61,851 nt of DNA from CALMZN01 sp964443785 (GCA_964443785.1 CAYUER010000001.1:1-61851), one strand, 5' to 3'; counted from the stretch's first letter, positions 7,345-15,216 are shown. Made by a program: numbers and translations. The notes: generated by a model not told the origin, from the sequence alone.

Positions 7345-9903
7345 TTATCTAGCGGCTATTTCATCAGCTTGCGCAAAGCTCATGGAAAGTAATTTGGATA
7401 CACTGTCATCTCCCATAGTTACACCATAAATTATTTTGGCATGATGCATGGTGGCTCGATTATGCGATATGGCGATAAATTGAGTTTTGGTAGACAGCTC
7501 CTGGAGTATTTCGCTAAAACGGATAGAGTTGGCCTCATCAAGAGCAGCATCTACTTCATCCAAGACTACAAAGGGCGATGGATTGTTGGCAATGATGGCG
7601 CAGATCAAGGCTATGGAGGTCAAAGCTTTTTCTCCACCTGACAACATGCTGATACCAGACAATCTTTTGCCAGGAGGCGTGGCTTTGATTTCGATGCCAT
7701 ATTGTTTTTGTACTTTTTTTTCTGTAGAACCCTCACCCTCCACCTCTTCACCGGTGCTGATAATATTTTCTTTAATATCGAGAATCAGCTCAGCCTTACC
7801 ACCTTTGAATAATTTTTTGAAATGAGCATCAAACAATCTATTGATATTGTGAAAAGATTGATCAAATTGTTTGGAGATAGATTCATCCAGATCTTTGATA
7901 ATTTTTTCTAGATGAGCTATGGCCTCATTGAGATCGTCACTCTGGCTCTTCAAAAATTGATAACGCTCATCGACTTGCTTAAACTCCTCTACTACCCCTG
8001 GGTCAATCCCACCAATGACTTGCAATTGATTTTTGAGGTTGCTAATCTGCGCTCGAGCAGATTCTGTGTCCAAATGAACACTTGGTTTGGCTACAAAATT
8101 ATTCATCTCTTCAGAAATTTCCCTCTGCAAATCTTCCTGTCGAGTCTCTAGTCTAGCCAATAGCACTTTGATTTCGTTGAGCTGAGAATTTTTATGATTG
8201 AAGGCTTGTTGCACTTCACGAAAATCTTTTTGCGCTTGCACCAAGGTGCCCTTCTTTTTTTCTTCTTCTTCGTTAAAGGCGCGAACCTCTTTTTCTATGT
8301 CCTGAATTTTACTATTTTTGGCATTTATTTTTTCAAGCAATATTGTCAATTGATTTTTCAGGCCTTGATTGTCCTGCCTATTTTCTGCGAGAGACTTTCT
8401 CTCGGCCTCTAGCTTAGTGAGTTCCTGTTTGTCTTTTTCGATCTGTTGCTTGATTGAGGTGATTTCTTGCTCTGATACTGCCAGTATTGTCTTAGCTTCA
8501 TTGATCTCGGCCACCATATTATCCTTACTGAGCAAAAGCTGGTTAAATTTTTCTGACCAATCTTGATTGCTTATTTTGGTGGGACGAGAAAAATGATTTT
8601 TGACTTCTTGCAAGCTGAGTGTTATCTGCTGACACAATTTTTTGAGAGCATCTAGCTTGTCTAGACTATCGACACTTTCTAGAGCCCTCTCAAAATCTTG
8701 TTGTCTATCTAGTAGAGCAGTGACTTTGGAGTTTATTTTTTCTGTTGACCACTCATCTTCTTTATTTTTTACCTCTTCTTCTAGTGTTTTGAAGTCAGCT
8801 AAAATAATTTTTTGCTTGGCTTCCAAATCCTGCAATTGCTCTTTGACTTGTTTCTGGCTGTGTTGTTTTTCTTCCAGCTGTAATCCCTGCTGATTAATAT
8901 CATTAGCCAAAGTATCTAGTCTTTTTTTGAGCCAAACAATGTCTACTTGACCAGTAGAGATCAGCTGGACATCCATCTGTCCTTCGACAGTGGCCTTTTC
9001 TTTGAGCAAGCTATTGAGCTCGCTTTGAGCTTGGCTGAGACGATTTTGCAAGTGTTCAAAATTGTCCTGACGACTACGTCCTCTTTCTTCTTTTTCTAAA
9101 GTAGTCTGCAAATCTACGAGTTGCTGATTGAGCTCGGAGACCTCCTGCAACAGAAGGTGGTGTTTATCTTTATGAGCACCTAGCTCTTGATTGATCTGAT
9201 TGCTCAAAAAGCTATAATAATCTGTCTGTAAACTTTGTAATTCTTGATTGAGCTGTTCTCTTTTTTCTAATCTCTTGACTTGTCTAGTCAATGATCGCAA
9301 ATGCGGTTCTAATTCATTTAAAATCTGACTGGTTTGCGCTAAATTATTTTTAGCTCCCTCCAATTTATTGATTGACTGATCTTTTTTTATTTGAAATTGC
9401 CTGACACCAGTAGCTTCATCAAAAAATTCTTTTCGCTCAGCTGAAGAAGAGGTCAAAATAGAATCGATCATTCCCTGACCAATGACACTGTAGGTCTTTT
9501 GTCCAAAATTGGCTTTGGCCAAAAGTAGCTGTACATCCATCAAGCGCACCCTACTGCCATTGATCAAATATTCACTCTCGCCATCACGATCAATGCGACG
9601 AGTGACAATGATTTGCTCAAACTCTACATCAGCCAGATGATCTTGATTATTTAAATAAAGGCTAACTTGAGCATAGCTAAGGCGAGCTTTTTTGTCAGAG
9701 CCAGCAAAAATCACATCTTCTGATTTTTTACCGCGCAAAGTTTTGGAGCTCTGCTCGCCCAATACCCAGCGCACAGCATCAGCAATATTGGACTTACCAG
9801 AACCATTGGGACCGACAATAGCAGTCAGCTCTCTATTGAACAAAAGCTCAGTGTGGTTAGCAAAAGATTTGAAGCCTTGAATTTCTAATTTTTCTAGATA
9901 CAT
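7345..9903 (-). CDS. smc: Chromosome segregation ATPase SMC, without a recognisable hinge
   Basis: 852 residues versus about 1150-1200 for typical bacterial SMC. The ATPase head is intact: Walker A GPNGSGKS (31-38), the ABC signature LSGGEKALTS (754-763), Walker B FVVLDEVDAALDE (778-790) and a switch His (ISHNRAT). Between residues about 160 and 690 the protein is coiled coil (Glu/Lys/Gln-rich heptads). In the middle, where the globular hinge should be, I find only a short segment of about 70 residues (STEKINSKVTALLDRQ onwards) without the glycine-rich hinge motifs. The protein should fold chromosomes with ScpA/ScpB, not seen here. The ATG at 9903 has no Shine-Dalgarno. Confidence 0.9.
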   Translation of the reverse strand: MYLEKLEIQGFKSFANHTELLFNRELTAIVGPNGSGKSNIADAVRWVLGEQSSKTLRGKKSEDVIFAGSDKKARLSYAQVSLYLNNQDHLADVEFEQIIVTRRIDRDGESEYLINGSRVRLMDVQLLLAKANFGQKTYSVIGQGMIDSILTSSSAERKEFFDEATGVRQFQIKKDQSINKLEGAKNNLAQTSQILNELEPHLRSLTRQVKRLEKREQLNQELQSLQTDYYSFLSNQINQELGAHKDKHHLLLQEVSELNQQLVDLQTTLEKEERGRSRQDNFEHLQNRLSQAQSELNSLLKEKATVEGQMDVQLISTGQVDIVWLKKRLDTLANDINQQGLQLEEKQHSQKQVKEQLQDLEAKQKIILADFKTLEEEVKNKEDEWSTEKINSKVTALLDRQQDFERALESVDSLDKLDALKKLCQQITLSLQEVKNHFSRPTKISNQDWSEKFNQLLLSKDNMVAEINEAKTILAVSEQEITSIKQQIEKDKQELTKLEAERKSLAENRQDNQGLKNQLTILLEKINAKNSKIQDIEKEVRAFNEEEEKKKGTLVQAQKDFREVQQAFNHKNSQLNEIKVLLARLETRQEDLQREISEEMNNFVAKPSVHLDTESARAQISNLKNQLQVIGGIDPGVVEEFKQVDERYQFLKSQSDDLNEAIAHLEKIIKDLDESISKQFDQSFHNINRLFDAHFKKLFKGGKAELILDIKENIISTGEEVEGEGSTEKKVQKQYGIEIKATPPGKRLSGISMLSGGEKALTSIALICAIIANNPSPFVVLDEVDAALDEANSIRFSEILQELSTKTQFIAISHNRATMHHAKIIYGVTMGDDSVSKLLSMSFAQADEIAAR

Positions 9904-9916
9904 AAATAAAAAAATA

Positions 9917-9933
9917 AACGCTCTTTCAGCGTT
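9917..9933 (-). terminator. Hairpin immediately upstream of smc
   Basis: AACGCT / AGCGTT stem with a 5-base loop; on the minus strand TATTTTTTTATTT and then the smc ATG follow. It looks like a terminator or attenuator placed between the cassette at 10005 and smc. Confidence 0.45.
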
Positions 9934-9971
9934 ATTATTTTAACATAATTTAAACTTTAAATAAATAATTT

Positions 9972-10000
9972 AGAGGAGCCCAGCCGAGCAGGGCTCCTCT
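9972..10000 (-). terminator. Terminator of the 10005 cassette
   Basis: Ten-base-pair stem AGAGGAGCCC / GGGCTCCTCT, 9-base loop, followed on the minus strand by AAATTATTTATTT. It begins 4 bases beyond the stop codon. Confidence 0.75.
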
Positions 10001-10004
10001 ATTG

Positions 10005-10388
10005 TCAGCAGGCGATCTGTCTGACCACCCACTCCGCCGAATACTGAGGATAGCCGATGGTGACAGCCTCGACGATGTGATGACCGCCAACTCCGGCCTC
10101 CAAGTGACCGTCAGCCCAGCAGCAAAAAGTCAAGGGCTTGAGCCACGGTGCTCCGCCCCTGCCAAACTCCAGACGCAAGTACTTGCGCCCGCAGTAATCC
10201 AGCTGACGCGCAGACCTCAGGCGCAAGCGCGGATAGGACTGACTGCCAACATGAGCCGTCAGATCACACTCCTTGAGCTCGAGGTATCGATCCAAGCTGG
10301 AGAAGGCAGAAAAAATCTCTGCACCCTCCAAACGCTCAGGTGGAATCACTGACAGGGGCTGGTAAAAACCACACAACTGCACACCCAT
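10005..10388 (-). CDS. Hypothetical soluble protein in a GC-rich cassette
   Basis: 127 residues from the ATG at 10388, chosen because GGAGGTG stands just upstream; a longer frame from 10448 includes the leader. No signal peptide or membrane helix. Several Cys (C6 and C-C in LTFCCWADGHL) and His (GGHHIVEAV) residues could bind metal, and the sequence is beta-rich. It has its own promoter (10459-10487) and terminator (9972-10000), so it is a complete one-gene unit between smc and the repeat array. Codon use (GCC, CTG, CGC) contrasts with smc. Family not recognised. Confidence 0.75.
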   Translation of the reverse strand: MGVQLCGFYQPLSVIPPERLEGAEIFSAFSSLDRYLELKECDLTAHVGSQSYPRLRLRSARQLDYCGRKYLRLEFGRGGAPWLKPLTFCCWADGHLEAGVGGHHIVEAVTIGYPQYSAEWVVRQIAC

Positions 10389-10458
10389 TGCAAACACCTC
10401 CTGTCTGCTCAAAGGCTGTTTGTTGTTTCCTTGTTTCCGGGGGAACAAATATCAAATT

Positions 10459-10487
10459 ATACTAACCAAATATTGAATTATTGTCAA
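10459..10487 (-). promoter_or_regulatory. Promoter of the 10005 cassette
   Basis: Minus strand TTGACA (10482-10487), 17-base spacer, TAGTAT running into AAT (10459-10464). The leader of about 65 bases ends in ACAGGAGGTG. Confidence 0.65.
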
Positions 10488-10500
10488 TAATCAGCCAAAT

Positions 10501-10656
10501 AAAAAAGCCCCCTACAAGTCGTCACTTGCAGGGGGCTGAGGGGGCTACTCGCTCTTGAGGAGATGAGCATCTCTTGTTAGGGTGATCAGTCATCCTCAGC
10601 TTATTTTGGACACACTCCTTGCCTGCGAGTACCCCGACACGGTGGCATGAGCGATC
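10501..10656 (-). ncRNA. Candidate structured small RNA
   Basis: A perfect-consensus promoter (10663-10691) is followed by about 155 bases and a strong intrinsic terminator: stem AGCCCCCT-a-CAAGT / ACTTG-c-AGGGGGCT (10506-10537) with T6 on the minus strand. The transcript can close on itself through GGGGTACTCGC (10625-10635 as read on the minus strand) pairing with GCGAGTA-g-CCCC (10541-10552), enclosing the hairpin GAGATGAGCATCTC and a weaker GGTGA/TCATCC one. It matches no family I know (not SRP, tmRNA, RNase P or a familiar riboswitch). The only frames inside are a 23-codon ATG frame and a 15-codon one, neither with a well-placed ribosome binding site. A tiny peptide gene remains possible. 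Confidence 0.5.
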
Positions 10657-10662
10657 AATATA

Positions 10663-10691
10663 ATTATAAGCTGCTCAATTTTTTTTGTCAA
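10663..10691 (-). promoter_or_regulatory. Consensus promoter of the 10501 RNA
   Basis: Minus strand TTGACA (10686-10691), exactly 17 bases, TATAAT (10663-10668). The -35 box lies at the edge of the first copy of the long repeat (10687 onward). Confidence 0.75.
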
Positions 10692-11013
10692 AATACATTT
10701 ATCCACCGTGTGTTGAAGTGTCGATATTATTTATTATCTATATACAAAATTCAAAATCACATCTCGCCCCGTAGCTATTCCGCGAGCGGAATTGCGGCGG
10801 GGTCAAAATACATTTATCCACCGTGTGTTGAAGTATCGATATTATGTATTATCTATNNNNNNNNNNNNNNNNNNNNNNNNNNNNNNNNNNNNNNNNNNNN
10901 NNNNNNNNNNNNNNNNNNNNNNNNNNNNNNNNNNNNNNNNNNNNNNNNNNNNNNNNGTCAAAATACATTTATCCACCGTGTGTTGAAGTATCGATATTAT
11001 GTATTATCTATAC
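10687..11013. repeat. Array of a ~55-bp repeat, interrupted by a gap
   Basis: Three visible copies of a unit starting GTCAAAATACATTTATCCAC at 10687, 10802 and 10957, nearly identical for about 55 bases, ending TATTATCTAT. The first two are 115 bases apart; the DNA between contains the palindrome ATTCCGC-ga-GCGGAAT. Each unit carries TTATCCACC, one mismatch from the DnaA box TTATCCACA. The 100-N gap starts at the end of copy 2 and ends at copy 3, so more copies were probably collapsed in assembly. No gene is present between 10389 and 11030. Confidence 0.8.
10857..10956. other. Assembly gap (100 N) inside the repeat array
   Basis: Exactly 100 N, a conventional placeholder; the true length is unknown. 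Flanked on both sides by copies of the same repeat, the probable cause of the break. Confidence 0.95.
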
Positions 11014-11029
11014 AAAATAAAAAAGGGAC

Positions 11030-11722
11030 TTACCATCCCTTTACTTTCAGCGCCTTAGTAGCAGCCGCTGTCTGAGCTTCTTGCTTGCTATAGCCCTCAC
11101 CATCAGCCACTAGTTCTTTATCCAAATATACTCCGATGGTGAATTTTTTATTGTGATCTGGGCCCGACTCTGACAAGACTCGATAGCGTGGTGTGATGCC
11201 GTTTTTTTCTTGGGCTTTTTCTTGGAAACGACTCTTGGCATCGATATAATTCTGCGAAGCAATAATCTCTGGCAGAGTTGATAGTATGTGTTTTTTGATA
11301 AATTTATCAACAACCTTAAAGCCCTGATCCAAATAAATAGCCCCCAACAAGGCTTCCATGGCATTGGCCAAGATGTAGCCGCGAGCTTTTTTGTTGGTGT
11401 CTTGTGATTCGCCTTTGCTCAAATACAAAAAATTATAAACAGCAAATTTTTCGGCAATCATGGCTAGATGTGTGGCATTGACCAAAGCCGAGCGCCAATT
11501 AGTCAGCACTCCTTCATCTTCTCGGTAATTGTGGTAAAGGTAGTCTGTCACTGAAAGCTCCAGCACAGCGTCACCCAAAAATTCCAAGCGTTCATTTTGA
11601 TCAATAGGAAAATCCTTGTGTTCATTCAAATATGAACGATGAACTAAGGCGTTTTTCAAAATATTAATATCTTTGAATTTTACTTCCAGCTTTTCTTCCA
11701 GCTGAGCAATATTTTTTTGCAT
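11030..11722 (-). CDS. rnc: Ribonuclease III
   Basis: 230 residues, normal length. The catalytic signature ERLEFLGDAVLEL (44-56) and the second acidic site in ANAMEALLGAIYLDQG are intact. A double-stranded RNA-binding domain fills the C-terminus (SRFQEKAQEKNGITPRYRVL to QTAAATKALKVKGW). It cleaves structured RNA, including rRNA precursors. The gene lies one base after the nusB-NUDIX fusion and two genes after rpmF, so rpmF-nusB/nudix-rnc is one operon from the promoter at 12880-12908. Confidence 0.95.
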   Translation of the reverse strand: MQKNIAQLEEKLEVKFKDINILKNALVHRSYLNEHKDFPIDQNERLEFLGDAVLELSVTDYLYHNYREDEGVLTNWRSALVNATHLAMIAEKFAVYNFLYLSKGESQDTNKKARGYILANAMEALLGAIYLDQGFKVVDKFIKKHILSTLPEIIASQNYIDAKSRFQEKAQEKNGITPRYRVLSESGPDHNKKFTIGVYLDKELVADGEGYSKQEAQTAAATKALKVKGW

Positions 11723-11723
11723 T

Positions 11724-12587
11724 TTATTCTAATCTTAATTTCTGCAAAGCGGCGCGAAAAATATCTTTAGCATTATCATAACTAATGGTGTCTAAAACTT
11801 CGTGCTTGGGATACCATTTGACATCCAAAAGTTCAGAAACTTTTGGCACCACAATATCTTTATCACTAGTCTCGACCAAAAAATATTTAATCAACTTGCG
11901 GTAAGGTTTTTCTTCTGGCTTGTGTACCTTGACCTGAGTTTCACCCAAAAAATCTTTGACAATCAAATTTTTCAAGCCAGTTTCCTCACCCAGCTCTCTG
12001 GCCACTGCCTCTTCGAGACTCTCGCCATCTTTGACGCCACCCTTGGGAAAAGTCCACTTGCCATAAGCATCGAGCAAGAGAACAAAATAATAACCGTCTT
12101 CCTCTTGGCGATAGATGACACCGCCGGCTGAGACCTCTTTGATGCCCTGACTGACCAAGGTCTGCTTTTCACCGCGACTGACCATTTCTTTGTAGATGCT
12201 ACCCAAGACACCGTTGACAAACTTACCACTGGCATCGCCGCCAAAAGCCTTGGCCAGCTCTATGGCCTCATTGATGGCTACTTTTGGTGGTATATCATCA
12301 TCCAATTTGAGCTCATAAATGCCGATACGCAAAACATTGCGATCAACCAAGGTGATCTGATCAAGTGGCCATTCTGGAGCAAACTGGGCAATCAATTTAT
12401 CAATTTTGGCTTGATTGGCTATGACCTTTTTAGCAAGATTCAAAGAAAATCCCTGATCATCAAAATCTGGAGCAAATTCTTTTTTGTTAAAATTCAAAAT
12501 ATCATCAATTTTATCTTGATGATTATTGAAGTCCCATTCGAAGAGTGTCTGTAAAACAATAGTCCTAGCTAAATGACGATTAGCCAT
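11724..12587 (-). CDS. NusB antitermination domain fused to a NUDIX hydrolase
   Basis: 287 residues. Residues 1-135 are NusB-like: RHLARTIVLQTLFEWDF at the N-terminus, the VDRNVLRIGIYEL core, and the typical AINEAIELAKAFGGDASGKFVNGVLG end. Residues about 148-287 form a NUDIX hydrolase with a complete Nudix box: G183, E189, R197-E-L, E201-E, G204. The NUDIX strand order and LIKYFLVET resemble Ap4A/(di)nucleotide pyrophosphatases. NusB acts with NusE/S10 in rRNA antitermination, and the NUDIX part probably cleans up or senses a nucleotide. The frame is continuous through the junction, with no stop or shift. The fusion lies between rpmF (3 bases away) and rnc (1 base away). Confidence 0.9.
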   Translation of the reverse strand: MANRHLARTIVLQTLFEWDFNNHQDKIDDILNFNKKEFAPDFDDQGFSLNLAKKVIANQAKIDKLIAQFAPEWPLDQITLVDRNVLRIGIYELKLDDDIPPKVAINEAIELAKAFGGDASGKFVNGVLGSIYKEMVSRGEKQTLVSQGIKEVSAGGVIYRQEEDGYYFVLLLDAYGKWTFPKGGVKDGESLEEAVARELGEETGLKNLIVKDFLGETQVKVHKPEEKPYRKLIKYFLVETSDKDIVVPKVSELLDVKWYPKHEVLDTISYDNAKDIFRAALQKLRLE

Positions 12588-12590
12588 GAA

Positions 12591-12764
12591 TTATTTCTTA
12601 ATTTTTTTCTCTCCTTTATAAAAACCACATTTATTGCAAGCACGATGTGGCAAAATAACAGCGCCACAATTTTTGCACTTAGTGGTACTAGCTGTTTTCA
12701 AAGCAAAGTGTGCTGCCCGACGACGAGCTGAACTTTTGGAAAGTTTCTTTGTAGGTAAACCCAT
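12591..12764 (-). CDS. rpmF: 50S ribosomal protein L32
   Basis: 57 residues. Starts MGLPTKKLSKSSARRRAAHF, the L32 N-terminus, with a four-cysteine zinc ribbon (C-K-N-C ... C-N-K-C) and a basic end. First gene of the rpmF-nusB/nudix-rnc operon. No Shine-Dalgarno is visible; the leader from the promoter at 12880 is about 110 bases long and holds a CATCTT/AAGATG hairpin. Confidence 0.95.
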   Translation of the reverse strand: MGLPTKKLSKSSARRRAAHFALKTASTTKCKNCGAVILPHRACNKCGFYKGEKKIKK

Positions 12765-12879
12765 AATTTTTAATTTAGTTTCCTGATTCTAGCTAAATTT
12801 CTCATCTTGGTCAAGGAAGATGACTAAGCCTTACTTTGACTAGACAATTAATTTGCAAAAAGCAATTTAAAGTACTTGA

Positions 12880-12908
12880 ATTATAACAGAATTTATGACT
12901 ATTGACAA
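12880..12908 (-). promoter_or_regulatory. rpmF operon promoter, back-to-back with an RNA promoter
   Basis: Minus strand TTGTCA (12903-12908), 17-base spacer, TATAAT (12880-12885). Its -35 overlaps the plus-strand -35 TTGACA at 12902-12907, so the two polymerases cannot bind at the same time. Confidence 0.7.
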
Positions 12909-12930
12909 ACCCCACAAAACATGATATGAT
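12902..12930 (+). promoter_or_regulatory. Promoter of the 12937 RNA
   Basis: Plus strand TTGACA (12902-12907), 17-base spacer, TATGAT (12925-12930). Divergent from and overlapping the rpmF promoter. Confidence 0.7.
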
Positions 12931-12936
12931 GGCCAG

Positions 12937-13103
12937 TCTAGTGATTTTTTCAGGCAACTGTGTCCACGACAAGCATGGGAATCATTTTTTTCGTTTAATT
13001 TGGCTCCGGCTGAATTATTTCAAGAAATGGTTTTCTTGGACACAGCTGCTTGTAAAAATAACCCAGCCCAGCCTCTCGCGAGAGGTCTGGGCTGGGTTTT
13101 TTG
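12937..13103 (+). ncRNA. Candidate 6S-like rod-shaped RNA
   Basis: About 167 bases between a good promoter and a strong terminator (ACCCAGCCCAG...CTGGGCTGGGT, 13061-13097, then T6). CAGGCAACTGTGTCC (12951-12965) pairs with GGACACAGCTGCTTG (13038-13052), forming a 15-bp arm with one internal mismatch region. The apex is an 8-bp hairpin with a TCCG loop (12997-13016). Between them lie two poorly paired, T-rich strands, a large internal bubble. A single long hairpin with a central bubble and a size of 160-190 bases is the shape of 6S RNA, which binds sigma-70 RNA polymerase. No sequence match to a known 6S RNA is claimed. There is no convincing reading frame inside. The terminator can also serve the VanW gene on the other strand. 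Confidence 0.55.
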
Positions 13104-13114
13104 ATAAATATATT

Positions 13115-15010
13115 TTATTGGCTTGGTGTAGTAGTTGGTGTGCTACTGGTCGTACCAGTTCCACCTCCTCCATTTTTCTCTGCATCAATTTCTTCTTGCG
13201 TAGCGCCTATCAAGCAAACTTCTTGCCACGGTATGTAGTGACTATAAAATGTCTCTTTTTTGGGCTCGGACTGACCAGGGTAAAGCACAGAATAATCAAA
13301 CCTAGTGTCTGCGCCCGTGTGAGCTGACTCCGTACATTTCTTTTGACCGGGTTTGAGATCGGTAGTTTTGATCTCTTTACGCGGAGCTGGTGGCACGAGA
13401 TTATAGATGATTGGCTTAGTAGTGGTAGCAATGCGACCATCGCTGGTACCCCAAAAATCAAAATATAATTTTGTGCCTTCGATCCTACTCTGAATCAAAA
13501 CATAGTGTCCGGTGTCATTCATAAAGCGCAAATCTGGCTTGGGATCATAAATGGTAGCGTCCGTGCCAGCTGGCTCATAATAACTCACTCGATAAGAATG
13601 ATTGCGTCTTTCAGTGATGGGTAGACCAGTGCTCATAGCTGCTCTAAAAACTGTAGTGCCGATCTGGCACAAGCCACCACCATACTCTGGAGTGGTCTTA
13701 TTGCCCTTGATGACTAGTTCTTGTTTGTAGCCATGCTCACCATCGATTTCACCCAAGGCGGTGATCAATGAAAAATCTTCCCCTGGACTAATCAATAAGC
13801 CATTTAAAGTTTTGGCGCCCACTCCAATATTATGAATACGATTTGCTGGGCTGCCTTTAAAATCAGACTCGCCTGTACCGAGTAGGGTGCCTATGCCAAG
13901 ATCATTGACATCGTTGTTCATCACTTTTGGTTTGATCGTTTCTACTACAATCTCAAAATCCTGAGCCTTGCCGGCTAATGTCTTTTCAGCGCTCGCCGCA
14001 GTTTGCAACCAGTCAATCATCTTGCCCTCTCGGCTTTCCATAAATTCTGAAACTTTTCCCTCACTTAATTTGAATTTGGCATCTTGGACCAAAATCTCTA
14101 TATCCTCACTCAAGCCTTGGTCATCAAAATATTTTTTCACTCTCTCTGTATCAAAACCTAGATATGGTTTATTTTTATTAAACTTGATTTGCAACCATTG
14201 TGTCCAATCATTGTTTTTAATAACAATCTGTTCTCCGTCATAGGAGGACAACAAATCAACTTGTCCTCTACTAGTGATGATCTGTGTGCGAAATTTTTCG
14301 ATCAAATCCCTAGTGACTAGGGGTTTGTCCTCAATACTATGCAAAATAATTTCTGATCTTTGCAAATCTTTGATCTGCTTCTCTGTGTCTATCATAGCCT
14401 GATCGTAGGTAAAGGTTTTGCCGACAAACTCTGGCTCGATCTGTAGGGTGCCATCAGCTCCAAACTGAAAACTAGCTTCTTTTTTGCTCGGCAAAGAACC
14501 GAGAAAACTTTCTTCCAAAATATCTAGGTGACGCTCCTTGTCCCAGTTATACTCCAAGTGCCAAGTTTTGCCACCTACTATGACTGATAATTTGTTTAGT
14601 AAATTGGAGAAGCTTTCATCTTTCTGGAATTTAAAAATATTTTCCAAACTTTTTTCTGGATACCAAATCAGCAAAGGAAAAGAGCTGTCGGCTGAGCCAG
14701 AGCTCACAATGGGATAAATTGTGGCTTTTTTTTCTTGAGCAGCGTAGACAAAACCCTGACGATTAAAGTTATCAAGCTCTGCTTGAATCTTTTTTTTGGC
14801 TTGTTCGTAGCTCAAATTTCCAATGTCGATACTGCCAAGCTTAGTGCCCGGTAAATAAACATTGGCATATTTATAATTGACGCTAGCGTTGAGTACCAAA
14901 ATGCCAATCAATAAAAAACAAGCCACTGCTGCCAGTATGATAAAAATCTTTAAAGATTTATATGTCTGCTCTCCTTCTAATTTAATTTTATCCTTCAACA
15001 TCGTTGCCAA
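13115..15010 (-). CDS. VanW-family cell-surface protein
   Basis: 631 residues. One membrane helix at about 23-45 anchors it with the bulk outside. The first part (YLPGTKLGSIDIGNLSYEQA) resembles the putative peptidoglycan-binding domain often paired with VanW. Residues about 395-525 are the VanW domain: NRIHNIGVGAKTLNG, SPGEDFSL, EYGGGLCQIGTTVFRA, RRNHSYRVSYYEP and DATIYDPKPDLRF are its hallmark blocks. The C-terminal tail is Gly/Thr/Ser/Pro-rich low complexity. The role of VanW is not established; it is generally linked to the cell envelope. The start overlaps the preceding gene by 23 bases; ATG at 15001 is an alternative. Confidence 0.88.
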   Translation of the reverse strand: MATMLKDKIKLEGEQTYKSLKIFIILAAVACFLLIGILVLNASVNYKYANVYLPGTKLGSIDIGNLSYEQAKKKIQAELDNFNRQGFVYAAQEKKATIYPIVSSGSADSSFPLLIWYPEKSLENIFKFQKDESFSNLLNKLSVIVGGKTWHLEYNWDKERHLDILEESFLGSLPSKKEASFQFGADGTLQIEPEFVGKTFTYDQAMIDTEKQIKDLQRSEIILHSIEDKPLVTRDLIEKFRTQIITSRGQVDLLSSYDGEQIVIKNNDWTQWLQIKFNKNKPYLGFDTERVKKYFDDQGLSEDIEILVQDAKFKLSEGKVSEFMESREGKMIDWLQTAASAEKTLAGKAQDFEIVVETIKPKVMNNDVNDLGIGTLLGTGESDFKGSPANRIHNIGVGAKTLNGLLISPGEDFSLITALGEIDGEHGYKQELVIKGNKTTPEYGGGLCQIGTTVFRAAMSTGLPITERRNHSYRVSYYEPAGTDATIYDPKPDLRFMNDTGHYVLIQSRIEGTKLYFDFWGTSDGRIATTTKPIIYNLVPPAPRKEIKTTDLKPGQKKCTESAHTGADTRFDYSVLYPGQSEPKKETFYSHYIPWQEVCLIGATQEEIDAEKNGGGGTGTTSSTPTTTPSQ

Positions 15011-15215
15011 TCAAATCATTTAAAATTTTCTTTTGACTTTCTTCGCGAGCTTCAATGGCCTGCGCATCAAGAGATAGGTAATAATTTTGACCTTCGTCAA
15101 ATTTTCCTTCCAATAAGTAGCCATCAAATACAATTTCAGCGCCAGATTCAGTTTTGAAAAGCAACTTTTCTCCTTGGCGCTGAGCAAATTTTACTAATAA
15201 ATTCTTTATTAACAT
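14988..15215 (-). CDS. Small hypothetical protein between hsp20 and vanW
   Basis: 75 residues from ATG at 15215 (MLIKNLLVKFAQRQGEK). The longer frame from 15251 would overlap hsp20, so the inner start is preferred. Charged, no signal peptide. A strand pattern (GEKLLFKTESGAEIVFDGYLLEG) suggests a small beta domain with a helical C-terminus. Tightly packed between hsp20 (1 base) and the VanW gene (23-base overlap), indicating one operon. Family not recognised. Confidence 0.65.
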   Translation of the reverse strand: MLIKNLLVKFAQRQGEKLLFKTESGAEIVFDGYLLEGKFDEGQNYYLSLDAQAIEAREESQKKILNDLIGNDVEG

Positions 15216-15216
15216 A

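Noticed and set aside
10501..10656. SRP RNA, tmRNA, RNase P RNA or TPP riboswitch
   Set aside because: The signature motifs of these RNAs (GGAAGCAGCC-type loop, tRNA-like ends, P4 helix bases, CTGAGA/ACCCTT pair in the right order) could not be found.
10687..11013. CRISPR array
   Set aside because: The units are about 55 bases with only three copies, the interval between them is not spacer-like in size or number, it contains a palindrome, and no cas gene is near.
10647..11075. Reading frames running across the gap in the repeat array
   Set aside because: They consist of repeat sequence plus N and change with the arbitrary gap length.
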